Assembly: GCF_014201515.1 (NCBI RefSeq)
Contig: NZ_JACHEQ010000014.1
Location: 1-60,673, forward strand
DNA from: Anoxybacillus mongoliensis
GTDB lineage: Bacteria; Bacillota; Bacilli; Bacillales; Anoxybacillaceae
Reading direction: 5' to 3'
DNA: 60,673 bases
In this document: in pieces, positions 15,863-25,108 of the stretch
Layout of the letters: each line of letters opens with the position of its first letter
How positions within the stretch are numbered: the first letter of the stretch is position 1
The notes under the pieces: model-generated
What the model saw: the letters and a program-made list of their open reading frames with translations, nothing else
Database searches by the model: none
Told to the model about the DNA's origin: nothing
Program-made: the position numbers and the translations under genes

Positions 15863-17410
15863 TTATAACGGAATATTCCCATGTTTCTTTTTTGGACGCT
15901 CTTCCTGCTTATGACGAAGCATATCGAGCGCTTGAATGAGCTTGATTCTCGTGTCGCGCGGATCGATGACGTCGTCAACCATGCCGTATTTTGCTGCGAC
16001 ATATGGATTCGCGAACTTGTCGCGGTATTCTTCAATTTTTTGCGCTCTCGTTTCTTCTGGATGTGGACTGTTTTCAATTTCACTGGCGAAAATAATGTTT
16101 GCTGCCCCTTGTGGTCCCATAACGGCAATTTCTGCATTCGGCCATGCGTATACAACATCCGCTCCGATCGATTTGCTGTTTAATGCGACGTACGCTCCAC
16201 CATATGCTTTCCGTAAAATGACCGTAATTTTCGGCACGGTCGCTTCAGAGTAGGCATATAAAATTTTTGCCCCGTGGCGAATAATGCCGCCATGCTCTTG
16301 TTTGACTCCTGGGAAAAAGCCCGTCACATCTTCAAATGTAATAATCGGAATATTAAACGAGTCGCAAAAGCGAATAAAGCGCGCCGCTTTATCCGATGAG
16401 TCAATATCTAGTCCTCCCGCCATAAACTTCGGCTGGTTGCATACAAGTCCGACAACTTCCCCTTTTATGCGGGCAAAACCGATAACAATATTTTTCGCGA
16501 AATCTTTTTGTACTTCCATAAACGATCCTTCGTCAACCACTTGCCACACGACGTTTCGCACATCGTATGGACGCACCGCATCAACGGGAATAGCATCCGC
16601 TAAATCGGGACGGTAATCGCTTTCCTTTTGTACAGGTGCAACAGGCGGCTTTTCTTGACAATTTTGTGGAAGATAGCTTAACAGTCGTCGTACTTGCGCA
16701 AGCACTTCTTCTTCTGTCGCTCCTGAAAAGTGAGCATTTCCGCTAATCATATTATGAACGCGCGCACCACCTAAATCTTCTGCACTAATCTTTTCTCCAG
16801 TCACCGTTTCGATCACTTTCGGTCCAGTAATAAACATTTGGCTCGTTTTCTCGACCATAAATACAAAATCGGTAATGGCTGGTGAATAGACAGCCCCCCC
16901 TGCACAAGGACCCATGATAACCGAAATTTGCGGAACAACACCAGAATAAATGGCGTTACGGTAAAAAATATGACCGTAGCCATCAAGCGACAACACACCC
17001 TCTTGAATGCGCGCACCACCAGAATCATTTAATCCGATGATCGGAGCTCCTGTTTTCGCAGCTAAATCCATAATATTCGCAATTTTTTTCGCATGCATCT
17101 CTCCAAGCGCCCCACCGAATACGGTGAAGTCTTGCGAAAAGACAAATACTGTTCGACCATCGATTTTACCGTATCCTGTGACAACTCCGTCACCTGGACC
17201 TTTTTTCCCCGCTAATCCAAAATCGGTGCAACGATGTTCAATAAATGGGTTTAACTCGACGAACGTTCCTTCATCTAATAAAAGGTCAATGCGCTCCCTC
17301 GCTGTTAACTTCCCTTTCTCATGTTGTTTAGCAATTTTATCGTCGCCACCACCTAACTCAATTTCACGGCGACGGTCATATAGTTCGTTAATTTTATCGT
17401 ACATATCCAT
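15863..17410 (-). CDS. mmdA: Acyl-CoA carboxyltransferase subunit (propionyl-CoA carboxylase beta / methylmalonyl-CoA decarboxylase alpha)
   Basis: The 515-residue protein has two crotonase-fold carboxyltransferase halves. The N-terminal half shows SGGARIQEGV and GPCAGGAVYSPA, and the C-terminal half shows FEDVTGFFPGVKQEHGGIIRHGAK and KAYGGAYVAL, both oxyanion-hole regions. In this setting it most likely carboxylates propionyl-CoA to methylmalonyl-CoA with a biotin carrier and biotin carboxylase from elsewhere. No such subunits lie beside it. The start overlaps the stop of mce by one base (TAATG), so the two are coupled. It is the positional match of B. subtilis yqjD. Confidence 0.93.
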   Translation of the reverse strand: MDMYDKINELYDRRREIELGGGDDKIAKQHEKGKLTARERIDLLLDEGTFVELNPFIEHRCTDFGLAGKKGPGDGVVTGYGKIDGRTVFVFSQDFTVFGGALGEMHAKKIANIMDLAAKTGAPIIGLNDSGGARIQEGVLSLDGYGHIFYRNAIYSGVVPQISVIMGPCAGGAVYSPAITDFVFMVEKTSQMFITGPKVIETVTGEKISAEDLGGARVHNMISGNAHFSGATEEEVLAQVRRLLSYLPQNCQEKPPVAPVQKESDYRPDLADAIPVDAVRPYDVRNVVWQVVDEGSFMEVQKDFAKNIVIGFARIKGEVVGLVCNQPKFMAGGLDIDSSDKAARFIRFCDSFNIPIITFEDVTGFFPGVKQEHGGIIRHGAKILYAYSEATVPKITVILRKAYGGAYVALNSKSIGADVVYAWPNAEIAVMGPQGAANIIFASEIENSPHPEETRAQKIEEYRDKFANPYVAAKYGMVDDVIDPRDTRIKLIQALDMLRHKQEERPKKKHGNIPL

Positions 17411-17823
17411 TATTGCCCACCGCCTCTTTCACAAAGCTCATATAACACGCCGAGCGCTGATTTCGGATGCATAAAAGCGATCAGTGCACCGCCCGCACCA
17501 CGCTTTGGTTGCTCATGAATCATACGAATGCCGTTATTTTTTAACTCCTGAATGCGCAGTTCAATATCATCTACGCCGAGCGCGACATGATGAATACCTT
17601 CACCTCTTTTTTCAATAAAAGAAGCAATTGGACTATGTTCAGAAAGCGGCTCAAGCAGTTCAAGCTTGACATCGCCGACTTTTAAAAACGCTACCCGAAC
17701 TTGTTCTGATTCGACTGTTTCAATGCCAACGCACGATAAGCCGAGCGTATCCGTATAAAACGGAAGCGCCTCGTCTAACGATTTGACCGCAATACCAATA
17801 TGATCGACTTTTTTTACTTCCAT
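17410..17823 (-). CDS. mce: Methylmalonyl-CoA epimerase
   Basis: The start at 17823 (MEVKKVDHIGIAV) has AAGGGGTTGGGG upstream. The 137-residue protein is one vicinal-oxygen-chelate unit pair. Metal ligands are the histidine in VDHIGIAV, the glutamine/glutamate region KLELLEPL, the histidine in GIHHVALGV and the late glutamate in LYELCE. It interconverts the (S) and (R) forms of methylmalonyl-CoA, linking the carboxylase product to the mutase encoded 3 kb downstream. It is the positional match of yqjC. Confidence 0.92.
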   Translation of the reverse strand: MEVKKVDHIGIAVKSLDEALPFYTDTLGLSCVGIETVESEQVRVAFLKVGDVKLELLEPLSEHSPIASFIEKRGEGIHHVALGVDDIELRIQELKNNGIRMIHEQPKRGAGGALIAFMHPKSALGVLYELCERGGGQ

Positions 17824-17917
17824 AAATCCCCAACCCCTTTGTTGTTCTCGGTTGCAAACCATCTATGTATTTCGACATCTTTTTTCTTTTTTCCTTCTTT
17901 TTTTGCATTTTTCCTGC

Positions 17918-17946
17918 TTGTTTGCCGAACAGCATGTTTGTACAAT
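17918..17946 (+). promoter_or_regulatory. Promoter candidate for the Prli42 gene
   Basis: TTGTTT (17918-17923) and TACAAT (17941-17946) are 17 bp apart, 21 bp before the start codon. Confidence 0.4.
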
Positions 17947-17967
17947 AGGAAGCAAGAGGTGAAGAAC

Positions 17968-18063
17968 ATGCATTCAAAAAAAGTGCAAAAAATTGTTGTT
18001 TATTTAATGCTCGGCTCGATGCTTTTGACTTCTTTGCTCGCTGGACTAAGCATGTGGATATAG
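17968..18063 (+). CDS. prli42: Prli42-like stressosome-anchoring miniprotein
   Basis: The 31-residue protein has a basic N-terminus (MHSKKVQK), then one hydrophobic helix (IVVYLMLGSMLLTSLLAGLSMWI) reaching the end. This matches the length and layout of Prli42, the membrane miniprotein that anchors the RsbR stressosome in Listeria. AGAGGTG precedes the ATG. It has its own promoter candidate and terminator and lies on the plus strand between mce and the L,D-transpeptidase gene. The call rests on remembered family features. Confidence 0.75.
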   Translation: MHSKKVQKIVVYLMLGSMLLTSLLAGLSMWI

Positions 18064-18095
18064 AACAAGCTGACCGCATTCGGCCAGCTTGTTCT
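18062..18095. terminator. Bidirectional terminator
   Basis: AGAACAAGCTG (18062-18072) pairs with CAGCTTGTTCT (18085-18095), and the inner ACC/GGC positions extend it partly. It ends the convergent prli42 and L,D-transpeptidase transcripts and overlaps both stop codons. Confidence 0.8.
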
Positions 18096-18597
18096 ATTTG
18101 AGCGCTCCGTACTTTTTTCCGAGCTGTTGGAACGATTCAGTTGTTTTTACAATCGCTACTTTCGTTCCTAGTGGCACGTTCGGATATAACGCCTCGACAT
18201 CGCGATTGTGCATACGTACACATCCTTCTGTTATATAACGTCCAATTGATTCAGGTCGATTCGTTCCATGAACCCCATACGTTCGTCCATCCGTCCCGCG
18301 CGCATCAAATCCAATCCAGCGCGTGCCAAGAGGGTTATTCGGTGCACCCCCCGGAATGTTTTTTTTCCGATAGTAAGGGTTCACCGCCTTTACCGTAACC
18401 GTAAATAATCCTTCTGGTGTGAGCGCATTCGTTTTTCCTGTGGCAACACGATATATACGTTCAATTTTCCCATTGCGAATAAAAGCAAGTTGGTTCGTTT
18501 GTTTGTTAACAATAATCATCGGATCGCCAACGCGCGGATTGTCTCCAAGCGGCCAAAGCGGTGAAACAAAAAGAAAAAAAGCAAACAAAAGCGGCAT
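18094..18597 (-). CDS. Secreted L,D-transpeptidase (YkuD domain)
   Basis: The start at 18597 follows AAGGGTGAG. The 167-residue protein has a signal peptide (PLLFAFFLFVSPLWP) and a single YkuD domain with the catalytic signature YGVHGTNRP followed by ITEGCVRMHNRDVE, where His and Cys are the active-site pair. It would cross-link or modify peptidoglycan outside the membrane. There is no LysM domain, unlike YkuD itself. It occupies the yqjB position between yqjA and mce; I am not certain that yqjB is the same family. Confidence 0.9.
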   Translation of the reverse strand: MPLLFAFFLFVSPLWPLGDNPRVGDPMIIVNKQTNQLAFIRNGKIERIYRVATGKTNALTPEGLFTVTVKAVNPYYRKKNIPGGAPNNPLGTRWIGFDARGTDGRTYGVHGTNRPESIGRYITEGCVRMHNRDVEALYPNVPLGTKVAIVKTTESFQQLGKKYGALK

Positions 18598-18647
18598 AAT
18601 CTCACCCTTTTTCAATTATTGTGCATCAAAAAAGGGAGATCATACCG

Positions 18648-19586
18648 CTATAACTGACTTTTAATGATTAGATATTGCTCCATCTCTTTCACAAAATGCA
18701 AAAGAGCAGCTCGTTCTTCAAATTCTTCGCGTGTTTTTGGCAAAGGCATTTGTTGAAACTGCTTTTTCATCTCTTCAAGCCGTCGAATAAAATGATCGGC
18801 TGTATTTCCTGGATGAATCGCATCGCTTAATTCGTCGATAAAATCGGCAATCATATTGCGTTGTTCGACCGTATACGTCATTGAACTAATGAGCGGTAAC
18901 ATGCGCTCAATAATTTCAAATTGCCGTTCACGCATACGAAAATATCGATAATAATAATCTTCATTTCGTAAAAAATGGTTTTCAATGTTTTGTAACGCAA
19001 GCGCCTTTGCTTGCTTTAACGTATCGCTCGCTAACGCAATTTCTTTTCCGTCCCATAAACTTTCGTTCGTACGTAAATAATGAACAATTTCTTTAAAAAT
19101 AATGCGAAATAAATCTTCTACAATACGTTGATACTCTTTTAAATCTTTTTCAACGCTCGGCATGTACATATTGACAAGTAAAGCGATGCCGATTCCAATA
19201 ATCATTAACATCACTTCATTATATACGAGATGCCACGTCATCGTTTTTGCCATATATACGTGCAAAATAATAACCGCACTTGTTGCAATCCCTTCGGTCA
19301 CTTTCAATGAAACGGTCGTCGGAATAAAAAACAACAACAATAACCCAATCGAGAGCGGATGATAATGAAGCCCTTCAAAAAAGAGAAATGAAAACAATAA
19401 GCCGACCAAACCAGCAACAAACCGAGCGCGCGCCGTTTGTAACGACTTTTTTTTCGTCACTTGAATACAAAGTAACGTAATAATTCCAGCAGAAGTAAAA
19501 TTTTCAAGATGTAACCATTGAGCAATTGCAATAGCACTCGCCGTTCCAATCGCTGTTTTTACTGTCCGATAACCAATTTTTAACAC
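18648..19586 (-). CDS. yqjA: YqjA-type membrane protein (aromatic acid exporter family)
   Basis: A GTG start at 19586 was chosen because the upstream GTG would sit only one base after the ribosome site; this gives MLKIGYRTVKTA, the usual beginning. The 312-residue protein has about four to five membrane segments in the first 145 residues, including the SAGIITLLCIQVTKKKS motif, then a charged helical cytoplasmic half. The layout is that of half-length FUSC/ArAE proteins. Substrate is unknown. It is separated from meaB by a terminator. Confidence 0.85.
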   Translation of the reverse strand: MLKIGYRTVKTAIGTASAIAIAQWLHLENFTSAGIITLLCIQVTKKKSLQTARARFVAGLVGLLFSFLFFEGLHYHPLSIGLLLLFFIPTTVSLKVTEGIATSAVIILHVYMAKTMTWHLVYNEVMLMIIGIGIALLVNMYMPSVEKDLKEYQRIVEDLFRIIFKEIVHYLRTNESLWDGKEIALASDTLKQAKALALQNIENHFLRNEDYYYRYFRMRERQFEIIERMLPLISSMTYTVEQRNMIADFIDELSDAIHPGNTADHFIRRLEEMKKQFQQMPLPKTREEFEERAALLHFVKEMEQYLIIKSQL

Positions 19587-19626
19587 AATTATCACACTCC
19601 GCCCCCATTATAACACATTCCAATAT

Positions 19627-19653
19627 AAAAGGTGCCCATAATGGACACCTTTT
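19627..19653 (-). terminator. Terminator of the mutA-mutB-meaB operon
   Basis: AAAAGGTG (19627-19634) pairs with CACCTTTT (19646-19653), and TTTTATATT follows on the minus strand. It overlaps the meaB stop. Confidence 0.8.
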
Positions 19654-20752
19654 ACGTCTGCTCATATAAACGAATTAATTGCTGAGCGGCCATCGTGACC
19701 GGTTGTTTTCCTTCCATCACATCTCGTTCAATCGTCGGCAACTGTTGCTGTACAGCCGGATGCTGAAAAAAGCGGATATGCAAATAATCTTTAATCATCG
19801 CGTGCAACCAATCTTTCATCTGTTCTCTTCTTCTTTCTTCAAATACGCCAGATTGTTTTGTTGTTTGGACAAACCGTTCGATTACTTCCCAAATTTGTTC
19901 AATTCCTTCTCCGTAGAGAGAAGAACATGTATATGCTTTCGTCTCCCAACCTTTCGTCGCATGACGTAAGTAATGTAAAATTTGATTATATTCTTCTTTC
20001 GCAAGCTCGGCCTTCTTTTTATTATCCCCATCTGCTTTATTAATGACGATCGCATCGACGAGCTCCATCATTCCTTTTTTCATTCCTTGCAGTTCGTCAC
20101 CGGCGCCCGTTAAGGCGAGTAATAAGAAGAAATCAACCATGCCGCGTACTGCCACTTCGCTTTGACCAACACCAACCGTTTCAACAAGAATAATATCATA
20201 TCCTGCTGCTTCACAAAGCAATATCGTCTCACGCGTTTTTCGATGTACGCCACCGAGCGTGCCACCCGATGGCGATGGGCGAATAAACGCACGCGGATGG
20301 CGAGCTAAATTTTCCATGCGCGTTTTATCGCCAAGAATGCTTCCACCTGTAACAGAACTACTCGGATCAACAGCTAACACAGCCACACGATGCCCTTTGT
20401 CGCATAAAAATTGCCCAAACGCTTCAATAAACGTACTTTTTCCCGCTCCCGGTACACCGGTAATGCCGATGCGAATGGAACGCCCCACATAGGGGAGGAG
20501 CTCATGCAATATGCGTTGAGCCTTTTCTGTATGTTTTGCCGCATTGCTTTCAATGAGCGTAATCGCTTGCGCTAAAATGGTACGTTCGTTATTTAATATC
20601 CCAGCGACGTATTCCTCAACTGAACGTTCTTTTCTTTTCACCCACCGTCTTTCTTTTGATGCATAAACACCGTCGCTTCCTTTGACGTATGATGTGGCAA
20701 ACATATTTCCTTCATCAGCCCATTCTGGCCGAGATGTTCGCTCATCGTTCAT
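19652..20752 (-). CDS. meaB: Methylmalonyl-CoA mutase-associated GTPase MeaB
   Basis: The 366-residue protein is a G3E-family P-loop GTPase that guards loading and integrity of adenosylcobalamin in the mutase. It shows Walker [10 protein letters not shown], the Asp of [15 protein letters not shown] and the guanine-binding motif NKAD. The C-terminal helices mediate dimerisation in this family. The first 45 residues are longer than usual and poorly conserved in look. Its ATG overlaps the mutB stop (ATGA), so it is coupled to its client. In older annotation such genes were called argK. Confidence 0.93.
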   Translation of the reverse strand: MNDERTSRPEWADEGNMFATSYVKGSDGVYASKERRWVKRKERSVEEYVAGILNNERTILAQAITLIESNAAKHTEKAQRILHELLPYVGRSIRIGITGVPGAGKSTFIEAFGQFLCDKGHRVAVLAVDPSSSVTGGSILGDKTRMENLARHPRAFIRPSPSGGTLGGVHRKTRETILLCEAAGYDIILVETVGVGQSEVAVRGMVDFFLLLALTGAGDELQGMKKGMMELVDAIVINKADGDNKKKAELAKEEYNQILHYLRHATKGWETKAYTCSSLYGEGIEQIWEVIERFVQTTKQSGVFEERRREQMKDWLHAMIKDYLHIRFFQHPAVQQQLPTIERDVMEGKQPVTMAAQQLIRLYEQT

Positions 20753-22944
20753 TCGCTCACTTCCTCATAACCGAGTCGACGATAAATTTCATGCAATACT
20801 TTTTGTGCTGCGACCGGGATAATTGTACCTGGTCCGAAAATGGCAGCCGCTCCATGTTCATATAAAAATTCATAGTCTTGCGGTGGAATAACCCCACCAA
20901 CAACGACGATAATATCTTCCCGACCTAATTTTCGCAACTCTTCAACAAGCTGTGGCAATAACGTTTTATGTCCAGCAGCAAGCGAGCTAATTCCAACGAC
21001 GTGCACATCGTTTTCAACCGCTTGTCGCGCTGTCTCTTCTGGCGTTTGAAAGAGCGGGCCGATATCGACATCAAACCCTAAATCAGCAAATGCCGTGGCA
21101 ATGACTTTTGCTCCACGGTCGTGCCCATCTTGCCCCATTTTTGCGATTAAAATGCGCGGTCTTCTTCCTTCTAGCTCATAAAATTCATCCGTCATTTTTT
21201 TCACGCGCGCAATTTCTTCTTCGTTCGTAAACTCGGCGCTATATACCCCGCTAACAGAACGAATGACCGCTTTATGCCTACCTGCTACTTTTTCAATCGC
21301 ATACGAAATTTCACCCAACGTCGCACGAGCACGAGCGGCTTCTACCGCCAATTCTAATAAGTTTCCTTCGCCTGTTTCCGTCGCTTTTGTAATGGCATCT
21401 AATGCCTGTTGTACGCGCTCTTCATCCCGAGAAGCACGCAACTGTTTTAATTTTTCAATTTGTCGCTCCCTAACGGCGGTATTATCGACTTCTAAAATGT
21501 CAATTGGTACTTCTTTTTCTGGACGATATTTGTTCACGCCAATAATCGTTTCCGCTCCAGAATCAATTTTCGCCTGTCGTCTTGCCGCTGCTTCTTCAAT
21601 GCGCATTTTTGGCAATCCTGTTTCAATCGCTTTCGCCATACCACCGAGATTTTCGATTTCCTCAATATGCTTCCACGCTCGCTCCATTAGCTCGTTCGTC
21701 AACGTTTCAACATAATATGAGCCTGCCCACGGGTCAATGACGCGGCAAATGCCCGTTTCTTCTTGCAAATAAAGCTGCGTATTGCGAGCGATTCGCGCAG
21801 AAAAATCAGTCGGTAACGCAATCGCTTCATCCAGCGCGTTCGTATGGAGCGACTGCGTATGCCCCATCGCTGCTGCATGCGCTTCAATGAGCGTGCGGAC
21901 AACGTTGTTAAACGGATCTTGTTCGGTTAAACTCCAGCCCGATGTTTGGGAATGTGTTCGCAACGCCAACGACTTCGGATTTTTCGGGTGAAATGTTTTC
22001 ATCATTTTCGCCCAAATCACGCGCGCAGCGCGCATTTTCGCTACTTCCATAAAATAGTTCATGCCGATTGCCCAGAAAAACGATAAGCGCGGCGCGAACG
22101 AGTCGATGTCAATACCTGCTTTTAAGCCGGTACGTACATACTCAAGCCCATCGGCAAGCGTATAGGCAAGCTCAATATCCGCCGGTGCACCCGCTTCCTG
22201 CATATGATAGCCGGAAATGCTAATGCTATTGAATTTTGGCATATATTTTGCAGTATAGGCGAAAATGTCAGCGATAATGCGCATCGACGTTTCTGGCGGA
22301 TAAATGTACGTATTGCGCACCATATATTCTTTTAAAATGTCGTTTTGGATCGTGCCGGACAGTTTGTCTCGCGTCACTCCTTGCTCTTCGGCGGTGACAA
22401 TGTAAAACGCCATGATCGGGAGCACGGCCCCGTTCATCGTCATCGATACGGACATTTGGTCAAGCGGAATGCCATCGAATAAAATTTTCATATCAAGCAC
22501 TGAATCGATGGCGACCCCTGCTTTACCAACATCACCGACGACGCGCGGATGATCAGAATCATAACCACGGTGAGTAGCAAGGTCAAACGCAACCGATAGC
22601 CCTTTTTGCCCCATCGCTAAATTGCGACGGTAAAAAGCGTTGCTTTCTTCGGCTGTGGAAAAACCTGCGTATTGGCGAATCGTCCAAGGACGAACAACGT
22701 ACATCGTCGGGTACGGTCCGCGCAAATATGGCGGAATGCCTGGCATATAATCGAGAAAATCAAATCCTTCGATATCTTTTTTTGTATATAGCGGTTTAAT
22801 CGCAATTTGTTCATTTGTTTGGAAGAAGAGGTCATCAATACATGTTTTCAGCTTTTCTTCGATAGCCTGTTTCCATTGTTGTTCACTCACCGTATCGCCT
22901 GTTCGGTGGAAAGAAATATTGGTAAAATCAACTTTCCGCTCCAT
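20749..22944 (-). CDS. mutB: Methylmalonyl-CoA mutase, large catalytic subunit
   Basis: The 731-residue protein has the substrate TIM barrel ([23 protein letters not shown]) and a C-terminal B12 domain with DGHDRG, the cobalt-ligating histidine loop. SSLAAGH and [12 protein letters not shown] follow, completing the cobalamin-binding Rossmann fold. It isomerises (R)-methylmalonyl-CoA to succinyl-CoA by a radical route. It overlaps mutA by 17 bp and meaB by 4 bp. This gene is the strongest reason to place the organism outside B. subtilis, which lacks the mutase. Also known as scpA. Confidence 0.96.
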   Translation of the reverse strand: MERKVDFTNISFHRTGDTVSEQQWKQAIEEKLKTCIDDLFFQTNEQIAIKPLYTKKDIEGFDFLDYMPGIPPYLRGPYPTMYVVRPWTIRQYAGFSTAEESNAFYRRNLAMGQKGLSVAFDLATHRGYDSDHPRVVGDVGKAGVAIDSVLDMKILFDGIPLDQMSVSMTMNGAVLPIMAFYIVTAEEQGVTRDKLSGTIQNDILKEYMVRNTYIYPPETSMRIIADIFAYTAKYMPKFNSISISGYHMQEAGAPADIELAYTLADGLEYVRTGLKAGIDIDSFAPRLSFFWAIGMNYFMEVAKMRAARVIWAKMMKTFHPKNPKSLALRTHSQTSGWSLTEQDPFNNVVRTLIEAHAAAMGHTQSLHTNALDEAIALPTDFSARIARNTQLYLQEETGICRVIDPWAGSYYVETLTNELMERAWKHIEEIENLGGMAKAIETGLPKMRIEEAAARRQAKIDSGAETIIGVNKYRPEKEVPIDILEVDNTAVRERQIEKLKQLRASRDEERVQQALDAITKATETGEGNLLELAVEAARARATLGEISYAIEKVAGRHKAVIRSVSGVYSAEFTNEEEIARVKKMTDEFYELEGRRPRILIAKMGQDGHDRGAKVIATAFADLGFDVDIGPLFQTPEETARQAVENDVHVVGISSLAAGHKTLLPQLVEELRKLGREDIIVVVGGVIPPQDYEFLYEHGAAAIFGPGTIIPVAAQKVLHEIYRRLGYEEVSE

Positions 22945-24949
22945 CTAAAGCCACCCCCATGTCCTTCATAAACGTCACAAGCGTTTCGTAGCAATTAGAA
23001 CCGATATGAATAAATCCGTCCACCCCTGCTTCTATAAAAGCAGTTTCGATTTCCGGCGATTGTTTTCCAGCGACGTAGACGTTTCGTGGCGGATTCACGA
23101 CCTTTAATGCTTTCGCGATCGCTGGGACCGCTTCCAGATAGCTTTCGTCCGTTCCACAAATGATGTAGTGTGTTCCGCTTGCTTCTAACGATTCTTTTAT
23201 CGCCTCGTCAATCGACATATAGCCGTCATTTTTTACGACAGCAAATCCACCTGCTTCAAAAAAGCCGGTCATAAAATCAGCGCGCGCCTTATGATGGGCG
23301 ATAGCACCGAGATTGATGAGATGAACGGTCGGACGCTTTCCGTGCGTTTCTAAATGCCGCTCCGCTGCTTGACGCAGCTGCTCAAACGGCTCGGATAGCC
23401 GCCATTGGCGAACTGGGGAAATGGCAATCGACGGACCAGTCATGGTGAGCGCAGCATCGATTCCTCGAGCGGTCGCTCGACGATGAACGAAAGCAATGGC
23501 GCTATCTACCCAATTTCCGCTTTGTTCCATCGTTTCGCCATCATACGATTCATCTTTTGACGGCGATACGGATTGGATATTCGGTTTTGGCTCTGCTAAA
23601 TTGGCGTAGACGTTTGTGCCGATGATTCGTTCTTTGCGCACCTTGACGTTTTGCTCGCGGAGTTTCGCGATTTTTTCGATTTCTGCTTGCACCACTCCCG
23701 CTTCCAGCGCTTTTGTCATGCCGCCTTTCGCTTCGATTTGTTGAAATAGCTTCCATGCAGCTTCTGCGATCTGTTCCGTTAACGTTTCAACGTAATACGA
23801 ACCACCAGCCGGGTCGATGACCTTCCCGATGTGCGCTTCTTCTCGTAAAATCAATTGTGTATTACGGGCAATTCTTCGGGAAAACTCATTCGCTGGTCGA
23901 ATCGCTTCGTCAAACGGGGAAACGTGTAAACTATTTGCACCACCGACAATCGCGGCAAACGCTTCTGCTGATGCCCGAAGCATGTTCACATATGGGTCAT
24001 ACACCGTTTTCGTGAAATACGACGTTCGCGCATGAAGCGACATTTTTTGTGCTCGTTCGCTACCACCAAACGCTTGAACAATATTCGACCACATCGCACG
24101 AGCCGCGCGTAGTTTTGCAATTTCCATAAAAAAGTCGGCGCCAATCGCAAACGAAAAACTCATTCGTTCGGCCACCTCATCGACCGTCAACCCACGCTTT
24201 AAACATTCGTTCATATATTCAACAGCGGTCGCAACCGAAAACGCTAACTCTTGCACCGCATTCGCCCCACCGTGATGATACGGCTCTCCGTGAACGATGA
24301 TCGTCTTTATATGAGGCATTTGTTCTTTCGTCCATTTCGTCACATCCGCCATCACGTCATACAGCGTCGAAAGCGACGTAGGAAGTTCCCCTTTTATCGC
24401 TAATGCCGCAAGCGGGTCCATACCGATTGTTCCGCGCAATGAATCGAACGAAAGTTGTTGTTTATGAAAATAAGCGACAAACAGAGCCAAAGCTGACAAC
24501 GAACATGCCCCTGCATCGAGACGAATCGAATAATCGGAAAGCGAAATGCCAGAAAACATCGTTTCGATATCCTCTAGCGACGTGATCGAAAATCCGAGCT
24601 CGTCTAAAATAAGATGAATTTCTGTCTGTCCTCTTGCAATATCGTATGTTGCGATTTCGTTCCATTCCTTAGGATTTTTGGCAGAAATGGCTTGACTGAC
24701 TGCCCATGTTTTTTTCATATACCCATCTGGCTCCGTCCCTCGCACATAGCCAGGGAACCCCGGATATTGCTCAGGAGTTGCCTCTATATCGCTTCGTACA
24801 TAGATCGGTTTTACTTGCAGTTGTTCATACGTTGTTGTCACTAACTTTTCAAATGTTTTTCCTTTAAGCGATGTTTCTGCTTCCTGTTTCCACTCGTCAT
24901 ATGTCGGAATAGGAAACGAGACGTTTTTCATCGTTAAAAAATCCGCCAT
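22928..24949 (-). CDS. mutA: Methylmalonyl-CoA mutase, small subunit
   Basis: The start at 24949 (MADFLTMKN) has AAAGGGGAGGG. The 673-residue protein is a paralog of MutB with the same barrel ([19 protein letters not shown]), but the B12 domain lacks the DxHxxG cobalt motif: where DGHDRG should be, it reads [12 protein letters not shown]. It is therefore the non-catalytic partner of the heterodimer, and the first gene of the operon. A promoter and a cre-like site lie just upstream. Confidence 0.93.
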   Translation of the reverse strand: MADFLTMKNVSFPIPTYDEWKQEAETSLKGKTFEKLVTTTYEQLQVKPIYVRSDIEATPEQYPGFPGYVRGTEPDGYMKKTWAVSQAISAKNPKEWNEIATYDIARGQTEIHLILDELGFSITSLEDIETMFSGISLSDYSIRLDAGACSLSALALFVAYFHKQQLSFDSLRGTIGMDPLAALAIKGELPTSLSTLYDVMADVTKWTKEQMPHIKTIIVHGEPYHHGGANAVQELAFSVATAVEYMNECLKRGLTVDEVAERMSFSFAIGADFFMEIAKLRAARAMWSNIVQAFGGSERAQKMSLHARTSYFTKTVYDPYVNMLRASAEAFAAIVGGANSLHVSPFDEAIRPANEFSRRIARNTQLILREEAHIGKVIDPAGGSYYVETLTEQIAEAAWKLFQQIEAKGGMTKALEAGVVQAEIEKIAKLREQNVKVRKERIIGTNVYANLAEPKPNIQSVSPSKDESYDGETMEQSGNWVDSAIAFVHRRATARGIDAALTMTGPSIAISPVRQWRLSEPFEQLRQAAERHLETHGKRPTVHLINLGAIAHHKARADFMTGFFEAGGFAVVKNDGYMSIDEAIKESLEASGTHYIICGTDESYLEAVPAIAKALKVVNPPRNVYVAGKQSPEIETAFIEAGVDGFIHIGSNCYETLVTFMKDMGVALDGAES

Positions 24950-24974
24950 TACAATCCCTCCCCTTTGAAGACCT

Positions 24975-24988
24975 TTAAAGCGCTTTCT
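24975..24988 (-). promoter_or_regulatory. cre-like CcpA site upstream of mutA
   Basis: AGAAAGCGCTTTAA on the minus strand matches the cre core TGWAANCGNTNWCA at 12 of 14 positions, with a fully palindromic centre. It lies between the promoter and the start codon, a position that would block elongation and give catabolite repression. Confidence 0.5.
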
Positions 24989-25014
24989 TTTTAATTTTTG
25001 AAACATTCATATTT

Positions 25015-25043
25015 ATTGTAGTATATATAGACAGCTTGGGCAA
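25015..25043 (-). promoter_or_regulatory. Sigma-A promoter of mutA-mutB-meaB
   Basis: On the minus strand TTGCCC (25043-25038) and TACAAT (25020-25015) are 17 bp apart. Confidence 0.55.
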
Positions 25044-25074
25044 CGAACAATTGTAATTAATGGATAATATAATG

Positions 25075-25105
25075 AAAGAGGGGTCCTAAGTGGACACCCT
25101 CTTTT
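25075..25105 (-). terminator. Terminator of the bkd operon
   Basis: AAAGAGGGGTCC (25075-25086) pairs with GGACACCCTCTTTT (25092-25105) with one bulge. It ends the bkd transcript right after bkdB. Confidence 0.75.
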
Positions 25106-25108
25106 CGT

